NCBI RefSeq assembly: GCF_042433955.1
Contig: NZ_JBHLUH010000060.1
Location: 186,001-250,000 of the forward strand
Origin: Phytohabitans kaempferiae
Lineage (GTDB): Bacteria > Actinomycetota > Actinomycetes > Mycobacteriales > Micromonosporaceae
Direction: 5' to 3'
DNA length: 64,000 nt
The notes below the pieces were generated by a model, which did no database searches, was not told the origin of the DNA, and saw only the letters and a list, made by a program, of their open reading frames with translations. Of this stretch, positions 49,844 to 57,865 are shown piece after piece. A program made the translations under genes and the position numbers. Numbering within the stretch: position 1 is the first letter of the stretch; each line of letters starts with the position of its first letter.

Positions 49844-51724
49844 ATGGGCTCTCGAAGTCTGCTGCGCCGCACCGTCGGCGAGATCCTCCAGACCGACAGC
49901 AACCTCTTCGTCGCCGAACTGGAGCAGGCGTTCCGCCTCCAACTGGGTACCCGCCCGGACGCGAGTGAGATCCGCTCCTGGCACCGCAGCATCCCTACCA
50001 TCACGCAGGCTCTCGCCGCCGAAGGGCTCCAACAGGTTGTAGTGCTCGTTGAGCTGCGCAGTCCGCTCACGAACAGCCGGATGGACCTTGTCCTCGTGGG
50101 CTCGCACCCAGCCGACGGCCGGCCGAGCGTCGTCGTGGTGGAGAACAAGCAGTGGTCGAAGGTTGAACCAGTACCCGCCTCCGAGCTCGTCAAAGTACCC
50201 GGGCTGCCCGCCAATTGGGAGAGTCAGGTACACCCGGCCAACCAGGTCTGGGCATACTGCAACACTCTCACCAACTACCTGCCGGCCCTGGAGAACGCCC
50301 ACGTCTACGGCATCGTCAACATGCACAACGCCTCCTCGGAGGACCTCCATCAGATCCTGCCCGCGGTACAGGGTCTTGATTCCGACGTGTGCCAGAATGT
50401 CCGCATCTTTGGCGACGACCAACGCGACGACATGGCCCGGTTCTTCCGCGCGGTGCTCTCCGCGACCGACGCGGCCAGCAACGCCGACTACCTGCTCAAA
50501 TCCCCGGCGCGGCCTACCCGGGCGTTGATGTCCGCGGTCAGCGACAGCGTGCTGCGCCGCAACGTCTTCACTCTGCTCGACGACCAACGCCTGGCGTACG
50601 ACCACGTGTTGCGGGCGGTCCACGAGAGCCAAGCCAACGACCACAAGGAGATCATCCTGGTGATCGGTGGCCCGGGTACGGGCAAGAGCGTCATCGCTAT
50701 CGAACTCCTCGGCGCGCTTAGCCGGCTGAACACGAGCGCGGTCCACGCCACCGGCAGCAAATCATTTACCCAGACCCTGCGCGACCAGCTTGGCACCACC
50801 AATCGGAGGGCCAAGCAGGTCTTCACCTACTTCAACAACTACGCACACGTGAAGCCAAACGACATCGACGTCCTCATCGCTGATGAGGCACACCGGATCA
50901 GGCAGAACTCCAACACCCGCTTCACACCACGCGACCGCCGATCCGACATCGCCCAGGTCGAGGAGCTGATCCGCGCGGCACGCGTGCCAGTGTTCCTACT
51001 CGACGAGAACCAGATCGTCCGCAAGGGTGAGGTCGGCTCCATCGACCTGATCAGGCAAGCCGCGCAAGCTCGCGGGATCAAGGTCACAGAGGTACACCTC
51101 CGCGACCAGTTTCGATGCGGCGGTTGTCAGGAGTACGTCGACTGGGTCGAAGACCTCCTCGGCCTCACCATCAACGGGCCGCAGGTATGGAAGCCGCAGG
51201 ACAGCTTCGAGCTTTGGCTCGCCGAGACGCCGGAAGCGATGGAGCATCACCTGAAGGGGAAGCTTGACCAAGGACTCCAGGCCCGGATCGCCGCCGGATA
51301 CTGCTGGCCCTGGAGCGACGCCCGCCCCGACGGCAGCCTTGTGAACGACATCGTGATCGGCGACTGGCGGCGACCCTGGAATTCTCGCGCCGACCGGACG
51401 CTCAACGGAATCCCCCCGGCCGACCTCTGGGCCACCCACGAGGGCGGATTCCACCAGATCGGCTGCGTCTACACCGCTCAGGGCCTGGAATACGACTACG
51501 CCGGCGTCATTCTCGGTCCTGACCTCGTCTGGCGCTCCGGTGCCTGGACCGCAAACGCAAAGGCGAGCCACGACAGCAAAGTCAAGGGCGCCCAAAACTT
51601 CGACCAGCTGGTCCGCAACACCTACAAGGTCCTCGCCACCCGAGGTATGCGCGGAGCAGTCCTCTACTCAGTCGACCCTGAAACGCGGGCCATGCTCGCT
51701 GGCCTCGGAATCCCCAAGATCTAA
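49844..51724 (+). CDS. Stand-alone nuclease-helicase (PD-(D/E)XK + DUF2075-type SF1)
   Basis: A 626-residue two-module protein. Residues about 60-160 carry a PD-(D/E)XK nuclease core: D81 in SRMDLVLVG and E100-x-K102 in VVVVENKQW, with E70 upstream. Residues about 245 onward form a DUF2075/Schlafen-type SF1 helicase: Q-motif-like LLDDQRLAYD (about 244-253), Walker A GGPGTGKS (275-282), Walker B LIADEAHRIR (about 345-353), FLLDENQIVRKGE, and a late GCVYTAQGLEYDYAGVI motif. An AAGGAG SD precedes the ATG. No partner gene is intact; a MazG-like stub is divergent from it. Such fusions are frequent in anti-phage islands, so a nucleic-acid degrading defence role is proposed. Confidence 0.8.
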   Translation: MGSRSLLRRTVGEILQTDSNLFVAELEQAFRLQLGTRPDASEIRSWHRSIPTITQALAAEGLQQVVVLVELRSPLTNSRMDLVLVGSHPADGRPSVVVVENKQWSKVEPVPASELVKVPGLPANWESQVHPANQVWAYCNTLTNYLPALENAHVYGIVNMHNASSEDLHQILPAVQGLDSDVCQNVRIFGDDQRDDMARFFRAVLSATDAASNADYLLKSPARPTRALMSAVSDSVLRRNVFTLLDDQRLAYDHVLRAVHESQANDHKEIILVIGGPGTGKSVIAIELLGALSRLNTSAVHATGSKSFTQTLRDQLGTTNRRAKQVFTYFNNYAHVKPNDIDVLIADEAHRIRQNSNTRFTPRDRRSDIAQVEELIRAARVPVFLLDENQIVRKGEVGSIDLIRQAAQARGIKVTEVHLRDQFRCGGCQEYVDWVEDLLGLTINGPQVWKPQDSFELWLAETPEAMEHHLKGKLDQGLQARIAAGYCWPWSDARPDGSLVNDIVIGDWRRPWNSRADRTLNGIPPADLWATHEGGFHQIGCVYTAQGLEYDYAGVILGPDLVWRSGAWTANAKASHDSKVKGAQNFDQLVRNTYKVLATRGMRGAVLYSVDPETRAMLAGLGIPKI

Positions 51725-51823
51725 ACGACCTCGCACCCGGGCTTGAGCGGCGGCGCTCTGACCTTCAGGGTTCATGAGGCCGAGGGCGTTTCAAGTCAGG
51801 CTCATTTGCTGGTCACCCAGTGC

Positions 51824-51852
51824 CGTGGCAGGGCCCGATGGGTCCTGCCACG
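51824..51852 (+). terminator. Hairpin terminator after the nuclease-helicase gene
   Basis: A 13-bp stem (CGTGGCAGGGCCC paired with GGGTCCTGCCACG, one G-T wobble) with a GAT loop lies 100 bp past the stop. There is no T-tract, as is common in high-GC actinobacteria. Confidence 0.55.
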
Positions 51853-52386
51853 CGCGGATTGTCGTCGGTGGCTTCTGTGACCGAACGTCGCCGTGTCGAT
51901 CCCGGCGACGTCCTGGATGCTGGCGTCTCAGATCCTCTTGAATGAGGATGGACGAGCGTGCTCGGCCTGCTCTGTTCGAGGCGCCTTGCGCGGATGCGGC
52001 GAGAACTAGCAGCGCCTTTCCGTCCTGGGCCGAGGCGCCGCCACTGGATCGGTCCTGCTTACAGTCTTGCCGGAAGCGGTCGGCGAGGTGATCAGCGTCC
52101 GGCTAGGCAGGGATCGTGGACGGGTAGGGCAGCACAGGCGATGCTCCCGGTCGGGGCATCGGATCTTGGTCGACTGCTGTCTCACCTGGAGCCTTACCTT
52201 CATCGATATCCGGCCCCTCTTGCCGTACCAGCAAAGTCGGGTTGTAAATGGCTCGATGAGGGCCGCCATGAACAGCGCAGCGAAGGCGAGGTCCCCGGTA
52301 GCGGCGGGTCGCAAGCGCACTCGCCAGCCCCAAGGACGGTGCTCGAACGTCGCTGGCCATTGCTTTTCGCCTCCGACACTCCCGAG
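51853..52386. other. Gap without a recognised gene
   Basis: About 530 bp. A minus frame opens with GTGA overlap at the end of the HsdM remnant, where a specificity-subunit gene would be expected, but its product shows no HsdS features in any frame. It is probably decayed restriction-modification DNA. Confidence 0.35.
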
Positions 52387-52632
52387 TCACACGGTCGTGT
52401 CACCGGTAGGCGTCTTGGCCTGCTTGGCGCGCTCCAGTGCCTCGGCGATCGCGGCGAACTCGCTGAGCGCAGCCTCCAAGTCCTCGACGATCTCCCGCAC
52501 GATCACCTCAGGGGGCAGCAGCGCGTCGGTGTCATCGAGGCTGGGGCTCTTGCGCCAGATGATGTCGAGGTTGACCTTGTCATTGGCCAACAGTTCGTCA
52601 TAGGTGAACGAGCGAAACCGCTGTTGTCCGAC
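52387..52632 (-). pseudogene. Type I restriction-modification methyltransferase (HsdM) C-terminal fragment
   Basis: The minus frame reads QQRFRSFTYDELLANDKVNL, DIIWRKSPSLDDTDALLPPE and EIVEDLEAALSEFAAI, the helical C-terminal tail of HsdM/N-6 DNA methylases (usually F..F.YDELxxRDKxNLDIxWLKDxSLED...P). The catalytic domain with NPPY is gone. A frame without similarity precedes it. Confidence 0.65.
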
Positions 52633-52755
52633 GCTCGGCGTGAGTACGTGGGGGGTAGGAGCGCGTCGTTCGGCGTGAGCGGGTTGTGGGCGGCCCTGAT
52701 GGCTCAGTTGCCGTTTTTCGTGTGCGACATCAACGTGAGCGGGTCTGGTAGGCCA

Positions 52756-52800
52756 GCGGCCCTCCCGGTCTTCTTTTGGCGGAGCGTCCGGGAGGGCCGC
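52756..52800. repeat. Strong inverted repeat (13-bp perfect arms)
   Basis: GCGGCCCTCCCGG (52756-52768) and CCGGGAGGGCCGC (52788-52800) are exact complements around a 19-nt loop. It lies downstream of the dihydroorotase stop (52867, minus strand) and may be its terminator, or a relic end of a mobile element. The rest of 52633-52866 has no gene. Confidence 0.5.
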
Positions 52801-52866
52801 GGTGTGGTGCTCGGAGGCACCGATGCTCACGGTAGGCAAGGACGCGGGTGAGGTCGGGCCGATACC

Positions 52867-54162
52867 TCAGGTGCTGGACGTGGCCACCTGTTGATGTGAG
52901 ATGGTTCCCCGCAGGATCGTCGCGACAACCCTGTGGGAAAACCGATGTCCGGCGAATGGCGTGTTGCCGCTGCGGCTAAACCGCTTGTCGGGATCGACTA
53001 CCCAGTTGCCGCCGCTGTCGACGAGGCAGAGGTTCGCGGGCGCACCGACCTCCAACTGGCGACCGTGCAGATGGGCGATCCCGGCGATCGCGGCGGGACG
53101 GTGTGACATGCAGGCGGCGATGTCACCCCAGCTCATCGCGCCACCACTCAGCATCACCTCGGCGACGACGGCCAGAGCCGTCTCAAGTCCGGTCATGCCG
53201 ACCGGGGCGGCGGTCCACTCCTGTGCCTTGTCCACCATGGGATGCGGTGCGTGGTCGGTGGCGACGACGTCTATCGTGCCGTCGGCGAGGGCGGCCCGCA
53301 GCGCGACGACGTCTTCGCGGCTGCGCAACGGCGGGTTCACCTTGAACCTCGTGTCCGCTTCGGCGGTCCGGGCGTCGGTCAGCATGAGGTGGTGCGGCGT
53401 CACCTCGGCGGTGACCCTGATTCCTCGCTGCTTGGCCCAACGAATGACGTCGACGGTGCCGGCTGTGGAGACGTGACACACGTGTAGCCGAGCGCCGGCG
53501 TCGCGAGCCAGGAGGCAGTCCCGCGCCACGATGACCTCTTCGCCGACGCTGGGCCACGGCTGTACGCCCAACAGGCGCGCTGCCTCCCCCGCGTTGGCCT
53601 GCCCAACGCCGGCCAGATCCTGGTCCTGCGCGTGTTGTGCCACGACACCGTCGAGGGCGGTCGCGCGCACGAGTGCGGAACGCATGATAACCGGGTCGGA
53701 TACGCAACGCCCGTCGTCGGAGAAGATCCGCACCCTTGCCCGCGACTGGGCCATGCCTTCGAGGTCGGCGATTTCGGTCCCCGCCAGCCCGAGAGTGACG
53801 GCCCCGACGGGCATCACGTCACAGTGACCGTCGCGCCGGCCCAGGTCGTACACGTGCTCGACGCGTTGTGGTGTGTCGGCGACCGGGTCGGTGTTGGCCA
53901 TGGCGTGGACCGCCGTGTATCCGCCCCCGGCGGCGGCGCGGGTGCCGGTGGACACGGTCTCGGCGACTTCGCGACCGGGCTCGCGCAGATGGGTATGCAG
54001 GTCGACGAGACCGGGCAGGGCGACGAGCCCGTCCGCGTCCAGCACCGCGTCGGCCCGCGTTCCCGGCAGCGAGCCCATCTCCACGATGATCCCGCCGCGG
54101 ATGAGCAGATCGGCCGGGCGGCCGCCGAGGATGCGAGCGCCGGTGACGAGGAGGCTGCTCAC
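52867..54162 (-). CDS. pyrC: Dihydroorotase, class I (PyrC-type)
   Basis: A 431-residue cyclic amidohydrolase. Metal-binding DLHTHLREPG at about 54-63 (H56, H58), the actinobacterial RIFSDDGRCVSDPVIMRSAL block, LHVCHVSTAGT and VTAEVTPHHL histidines, and VVATDHAPHP (terminal aspartate). Features match biosynthetic actinobacterial dihydroorotases rather than allantoinases. However, it is coupled (4 bp) to a carbamoyl-amidohydrolase, not to pyrB or carA, so here it may run in the hydrolytic direction on dihydroorotate or a related ring. Confidence 0.88.
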   Translation of the reverse strand: MSSLLVTGARILGGRPADLLIRGGIIVEMGSLPGTRADAVLDADGLVALPGLVDLHTHLREPGREVAETVSTGTRAAAGGGYTAVHAMANTDPVADTPQRVEHVYDLGRRDGHCDVMPVGAVTLGLAGTEIADLEGMAQSRARVRIFSDDGRCVSDPVIMRSALVRATALDGVVAQHAQDQDLAGVGQANAGEAARLLGVQPWPSVGEEVIVARDCLLARDAGARLHVCHVSTAGTVDVIRWAKQRGIRVTAEVTPHHLMLTDARTAEADTRFKVNPPLRSREDVVALRAALADGTIDVVATDHAPHPMVDKAQEWTAAPVGMTGLETALAVVAEVMLSGGAMSWGDIAACMSHRPAAIAGIAHLHGRQLEVGAPANLCLVDSGGNWVVDPDKRFSRSGNTPFAGHRFSHRVVATILRGTISHQQVATSST

Positions 54163-55433
54163 GCGGCTCGCGCCGTCCGCACGCGAATGCTTCTCGACTT
54201 CGCGTCCATCAGCAGCATGCTGGCCGCCAGGGCGTCGATCCCGGCGACGATCTGGGCCGGCTCAGTCCACTCGGTGTGGACGTGGCTGAGGCCGGACCGG
54301 CTCGGTACGAAGATGAGAGCGCTGGGGACGACAGCGTTAATCATCTGACAGTCGTGGCTGGCGCCGCTCGGCATCGTGCGATACGACAAGCCGAGGTCAC
54401 GACACGCGCGTGTGGTCAGCTGCCGCAGGCGGGCCGGGAGCACGACCGGCGAAGTGTCGGCGAGCAGCCGCAGGTCGACGAGGACATCGCGACGGGCTCC
54501 GACCGACCGTGCCGCATCGATGATTTCAGCGGCGACGGCCCGCTGCCGATCGCTGTCCACGTCCCGCACGTCCACCGCGAACGTCACTGTCCCCGGGATC
54601 GTCGTTATGCTGCCCGGCTCCACGACCAGGCGGCCGACGGTGGCCCGGGTGCCTCGGCACTGCGGCCGGTTGGCCAGCTCCTCGACGGTGAGCACGACCT
54701 CGGCTGCGGCGGCGAGCGCGTCCGAGCGCAGGTGCATCGGCGTGCCGCCGGTGTGCGACGCCTGCCCCCGTACGGTCAACTCCAGCCGGGTGCTGCCGGA
54801 GACCACGTCAACGAGGCCGATGGACGTGCCTGCGGTCTCCAGCACCTGGCCCTGCTCGATGTGCAGCTCGACAAAGCCGGCCCAGTCCTTGCCGTCCCAC
54901 GCCGCCTCCGCCAACCGGTCCGGTGACAGGCCCACGGCGCGCATCGCGTCACCGAGCTTGACGCCGCCGGCGTCCTGTAGCTCGTCCAGCGCGGCCGTTG
55001 TCAACTGTCCCGCAGCGGCCTTGCTGCCGATACAAGCCTGACCGAAGCGGGCGCCCTCCTCGGCGGCGAACACCACGAACCGGAACGGATGCGCGTGCTC
55101 GATGCCCTCGCCCACCAGGCGCCGGGCCACCTCGACCGCCGCGACGACGCCGACGATGCCATCGAACCGGCCGGCCTCGGGCACGCTGTCGAGGTGGGAG
55201 CCGGTGCCGATTGCCGGTAACCCGGGGACCTGACCCGCCCGCTCGGCGATGGTATTGCCCACCGGGTCGGTGTACACCTGCAGTCCGAGCTCCTCGAACC
55301 AGCCGGCCACCAGGCGGTGCGCCTCGCGCTCGCTCTCGGTGTACGCCAGGCGCGTCACCCCTGGACCCGAGCCGGTCGTTATCTGTGCGATGCGCTGCAG
55401 GCGCTGCCACACCTCGTCCGGGTCGTTTCTCAC
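54159..55433 (-). CDS. Zn-dependent M20-family carbamoyl-amidohydrolase (allantoate/ureidopropionase type)
   Basis: A 424-residue enzyme of the N-carbamoyl-L-amino acid hydrolase/allantoate amidohydrolase/beta-ureidopropionase group. Metal and substrate motifs: GTGSHLDSVPEAGRFDGIVG (His, Asp), VFAAEEGARFGQACIGSK (Glu pair), VELHIEQGQVLE (His), SHTGGTPMHLRSDAL and PSGASHDCQMI, all present. It removes ammonia and CO2 from N-carbamoyl groups. 4-bp overlaps with dihydroorotase and the PRTase gene suggest it acts on the ring-opened product of dihydroorotase, for example N-carbamoyl-aspartate. Confidence 0.88.
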   Translation of the reverse strand: MRNDPDEVWQRLQRIAQITTGSGPGVTRLAYTESEREAHRLVAGWFEELGLQVYTDPVGNTIAERAGQVPGLPAIGTGSHLDSVPEAGRFDGIVGVVAAVEVARRLVGEGIEHAHPFRFVVFAAEEGARFGQACIGSKAAAGQLTTAALDELQDAGGVKLGDAMRAVGLSPDRLAEAAWDGKDWAGFVELHIEQGQVLETAGTSIGLVDVVSGSTRLELTVRGQASHTGGTPMHLRSDALAAAAEVVLTVEELANRPQCRGTRATVGRLVVEPGSITTIPGTVTFAVDVRDVDSDRQRAVAAEIIDAARSVGARRDVLVDLRLLADTSPVVLPARLRQLTTRACRDLGLSYRTMPSGASHDCQMINAVVPSALIFVPSRSGLSHVHTEWTEPAQIVAGIDALAASMLLMDAKSRSIRVRTARAA

Positions 55434-56446
55434 CGCGCCGCCTCCCCCTCGTGCAGGAATACGGCGTCGGCGGTGCCGGCGATCTCGGCGGTCACCGCGG
55501 GCGTGCGAACCAGACCCGCGACAGCAGCCAGCGTGGTCCCGGTCTGGGCGAGCAGCGCCGACAGTGGCACCAGCTCGCCGGGTGACTCGAAGGCGCAGGC
55601 GACCACCGCCACCCGGGCGGACGGTGGGAAGGTGCCGCTGAGGTAGAGCAAACCGGAGACCGACTCAAGGCGGACCACCGGCAAGCCCAGTTCGGCGGCC
55701 AGCACGAAGCCCAGTACGACGTCGTCCGGCCGCTCCCAGACCAGCAGGTGGCTGAGCTCCCGGTGACGCAGCAGGTCGCCGAGCGCGCGGCCCAAGCGGT
55801 GCGTGCACCTCGTGTCGGCCAGCAGGTCGAACCGCGGTGCTTGCCCGTTCCCGGCGAATCCCGCCATGGCGAGGTCATCGTCGACGGTGCCGTCCACGGG
55901 GCGTAGCGGGCGCAGGTCGTCAGCCGTCAGCACCGGGCGAAGCCGGTATCCCCCGGCGGCGACTACCTTCGCACCGCCACGCCCGAGATCCAGCGCGCAC
56001 ACCACAGTGTCCACCCGGGCACCCACCGCTCGGATCGCGTTCGCCGTGTCCCGGGCGGTGTTTCCGCTGAGGACGACATCCTCGATCACCAGCACCCGCT
56101 CGTCGGTGTGGATCTCACCGTCCACGATGGAGTATCCGTCCGAGCCGGCCCCCGGGTGCAGTGTCGCGAAGGGCAGCCCAGTCGCGAGGGCGACCGCGGC
56201 GAGCAGCGGCGACGCGCGTCCGGCGAGCCGGTCGACGTCCGGCTCCACCAGCGCGGCCAGCTCGCTGGCGAGCCGGCGCAGGATACTGGGCCTGGTGAGA
56301 AAACTCGCGGTGTGCAGGTACCAGTCGGGCTGGCCGTCCTCGATGCCGGCGCCGGCGGCCAGCAAATCGTGCGCGAGCTCCCGGCGGTGACCGGCGTCGT
56401 CCTGCTTACGCAAGGTGTATTGGAGTTGGCCAAGCATCGGTTCCAT
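55430..56446 (-). CDS. Orotate phosphoribosyltransferase-like protein with a second, degenerate PRT half
   Basis: A 338-residue protein. The first half contains a clear type I PRTase PRPP loop VLVIEDVVLSGNTA (about 117-130) preceded by TGLPFATLHPGAGSDGYSIV, as in PyrE-like enzymes. The second half (about 215-330) repeats the fold outline, with LVWERPDDVVLGFVLAAELGLPVVRLES and VAVVACAFESPGELVPL at the position of the PRPP loop, but without the acidic pair and the GxTA end. So one site should be active and the other not. It is coupled to the carbamoyl hydrolase gene. Two ATG codons (56446 and 56437) are possible starts. Confidence 0.7.
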   Translation of the reverse strand: MEPMLGQLQYTLRKQDDAGHRRELAHDLLAAGAGIEDGQPDWYLHTASFLTRPSILRRLASELAALVEPDVDRLAGRASPLLAAVALATGLPFATLHPGAGSDGYSIVDGEIHTDERVLVIEDVVLSGNTARDTANAIRAVGARVDTVVCALDLGRGGAKVVAAGGYRLRPVLTADDLRPLRPVDGTVDDDLAMAGFAGNGQAPRFDLLADTRCTHRLGRALGDLLRHRELSHLLVWERPDDVVLGFVLAAELGLPVVRLESVSGLLYLSGTFPPSARVAVVACAFESPGELVPLSALLAQTGTTLAAVAGLVRTPAVTAEIAGTADAVFLHEGEAAR

Positions 56447-56483
56447 CCTTTGAAAGGTGCGTGCGCGCCCGGGGTGGGCGCGG

Positions 56484-57281
56484 TCAGTCGGCCGCGGCGG
56501 CGACCTCGACCGAGGTCCGCCGGGAGGGGACCGGGTGTGGCCGGCGCATGCCGTCGTGGATCCGGCGGGCGGTGCGCCGGACCGCCTCGATCACGGCGGA
56601 CCGGCTCTCCAGTGTGGAGATGCGGTCCGCGGGTGCGGCCAGGGTGACCGCGCCGAGGATCGCGCCCGAACCGTCGAAGACCGGTGCGGCCGCCGCCCAG
56701 ACCCGGTCGTCAAGCTCGTCGTCGCAGACGTCGTATCCGCGCTTGCGCACCTGCTCGAGATGCTCCAGCACGTCGTCGATGGTCTGCGGGGTGCCGGTGG
56801 TGTAGCGGGTCATCCGTTGGTTGCCGAGCAGCGCGTATATATCCGACTCGTCGAGGAAGGCCAGAATCGCCCGCGCTGACGCCGCCGCGTGCCAGGGCAG
56901 GTGGTGTCCGGTGTAGACGGATAGGCGGAGAGGGCGGCGGCTCTCCACCATGCTCACGCAGACGGCCCGGTCGCTGATCCGCTCGGTGAGGAACACGGTT
57001 TCGTCGAACCGGTGCCCTAGCTCGCGCAGGTATTGGTCGGCCAGCTCGGGCAGGCGGTGCGGGCGGCCGCCGACGGCGAGGTCGAGCAGTCCGGGCCCGG
57101 CGAAGTAGCGCCGGGTGGTGCTGTCCCGGGACAGGTAGCCCTCCTCCGTGAGCACGGCGAGGAGGCGATGGATGGTCGCCGGTGCCAGCTCCAGCTCGGC
57201 GCTGAGATCTGCCAGGGACTTACCGTCGTCGGCGGCGGCGACGGTGCGCAAGACCGTCAACGCCCGGACTACGACCTGCAT
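56484..57281 (-). CDS. IclR-family transcriptional regulator
   Basis: A 265-residue IclR regulator: N-terminal winged helix (VVVRALTVLRTVAAADDGKS, LADLSAELELAPATIHRLLA, VLTEEGYLSRDSTTRRYFAG) and a GAF-like effector domain with GHHLPWHAAASARAILAFLD and GYDVCDDELDDRVWAAAAPV. IclR proteins sense aromatic or small acid ligands. ATG at 57281 opens the HTH; the frame is open upstream but not conserved. A TTCC...GGAA palindrome just before it suggests autoregulation. Confidence 0.92.
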   Translation of the reverse strand: MQVVVRALTVLRTVAAADDGKSLADLSAELELAPATIHRLLAVLTEEGYLSRDSTTRRYFAGPGLLDLAVGGRPHRLPELADQYLRELGHRFDETVFLTERISDRAVCVSMVESRRPLRLSVYTGHHLPWHAAASARAILAFLDESDIYALLGNQRMTRYTTGTPQTIDDVLEHLEQVRKRGYDVCDDELDDRVWAAAAPVFDGSGAILGAVTLAAPADRISTLESRSAVIEAVRRTARRIHDGMRRPHPVPSRRTSVEVAAAAD

Positions 57282-57311
57282 GTGCGTCCTTCCGTGACAC
57301 GGAAGGTCAAC

Positions 57312-57326
57312 TTCCGCATTATGGAA
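57312..57326. promoter_or_regulatory. IclR-type operator candidate A
   Basis: TTCCGCATTATGGAA is an inverted repeat with TTCC/GGAA arms, 30 bp before the IclR start and directly after the Dabb stop. The same TGGAATTT half-site recurs at 57815-57829 upstream of the importer genes. Confidence 0.5.
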
Positions 57327-57327
57327 T

Positions 57328-57681
57328 TTACAACGAGGACTCATCCTCGCTACGACGATGACCACCGTCAAGTGTGGAGTCCGCGGGTAGCAGCGGATAC
57401 TGCACGCGCACGGTCTCGGCCACCACCGCTCGCACGTGGTCCCGTACGAGAGCAAGGTGCGCAGGGTGGGCCTTGTAGGCGTCGAAGCCGGCCTGGTCCG
57501 CGAAGTCGAGGATCAACGCCGCGTCCCGGTTGCCCGCCTGGCACCCCATGTCGAAGCCGCAGGACACCTGCCGAATCGAGGGGATTTGCCCGGGCAGCCG
57601 GGCCAGCGCAGCAAGAAACTCCGTTCGCCGGGTCATCGATGCCGCTTCATGGAAGCGAAACAGCGCCACATGACGGAACAC
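57328..57681 (-). CDS. Dabb-domain (stress-responsive A/B barrel) protein
   Basis: About 117 residues from a GTG. N-terminal VFRHVALFRFHEAAS and the VSCGFDMGCQAGNRDAALILDF, FDAYKAHPAHLALV segments are diagnostic of dimeric alpha/beta-barrel (Dabb) proteins, a ferredoxin-like fold used by small cyclases, monooxygenases and isomerases. It sits first in the IclR/PRT/carbamoylase run. A catalytic role in the pathway is possible but its residues do not allow a call. An ATG upstream at 57714 would add an unconserved tail. Confidence 0.78.
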   Translation of the reverse strand: MFRHVALFRFHEAASMTRRTEFLAALARLPGQIPSIRQVSCGFDMGCQAGNRDAALILDFADQAGFDAYKAHPAHLALVRDHVRAVVAETVRVQYPLLPADSTLDGGHRRSEDESSL

Positions 57682-57760
57682 CCTGGTCTCCTCTCTCCCA
57701 GCGACCCGCAGCACGTCGCACCGCCTGGCGAGATTCCCAAGTCAGGGCCTAGATCACCCC

Positions 57761-57790
57761 TTGACAGCCGCGAGCCGGGCTCACCATACT
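57761..57790 (+). promoter_or_regulatory. Promoter of the THI5-type importer operon
   Basis: Consensus -35 TTGACA (57761-57766), 18-bp spacer, -10-like CATACT (57785-57790). The candidate IclR site at 57815-57829 lies about 25 bp downstream of the -10, where a repressor would block initiation or early elongation. Confidence 0.6.
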
Positions 57791-57814
57791 CCATTTTCAT
57801 CACACGAAACTGAT

Positions 57815-57829
57815 TTTCTCCACATGGAA
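57815..57829. promoter_or_regulatory. IclR-type operator candidate B
   Basis: The segment TTCTCCACATGGAAT has imperfect TTC(T)CC/GGAA arms and shares TGGAATTT with the site at 57312-57326. It lies between the importer promoter and the first gene. Confidence 0.45.
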
Positions 57830-57865
57830 TTTTCCGGCCCGCTGGATGCCGAAAAGGGGTCCTAC

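Noticed and set aside
52867..54162. Allantoinase instead of dihydroorotase
   Set aside because: With an M20 allantoate-type enzyme and a ThDP enzyme near, an allantoin pathway was considered. The FSDDGRCVSD block and overall pattern are those of actinobacterial dihydroorotases, and no ureidoglycolate enzyme is present.
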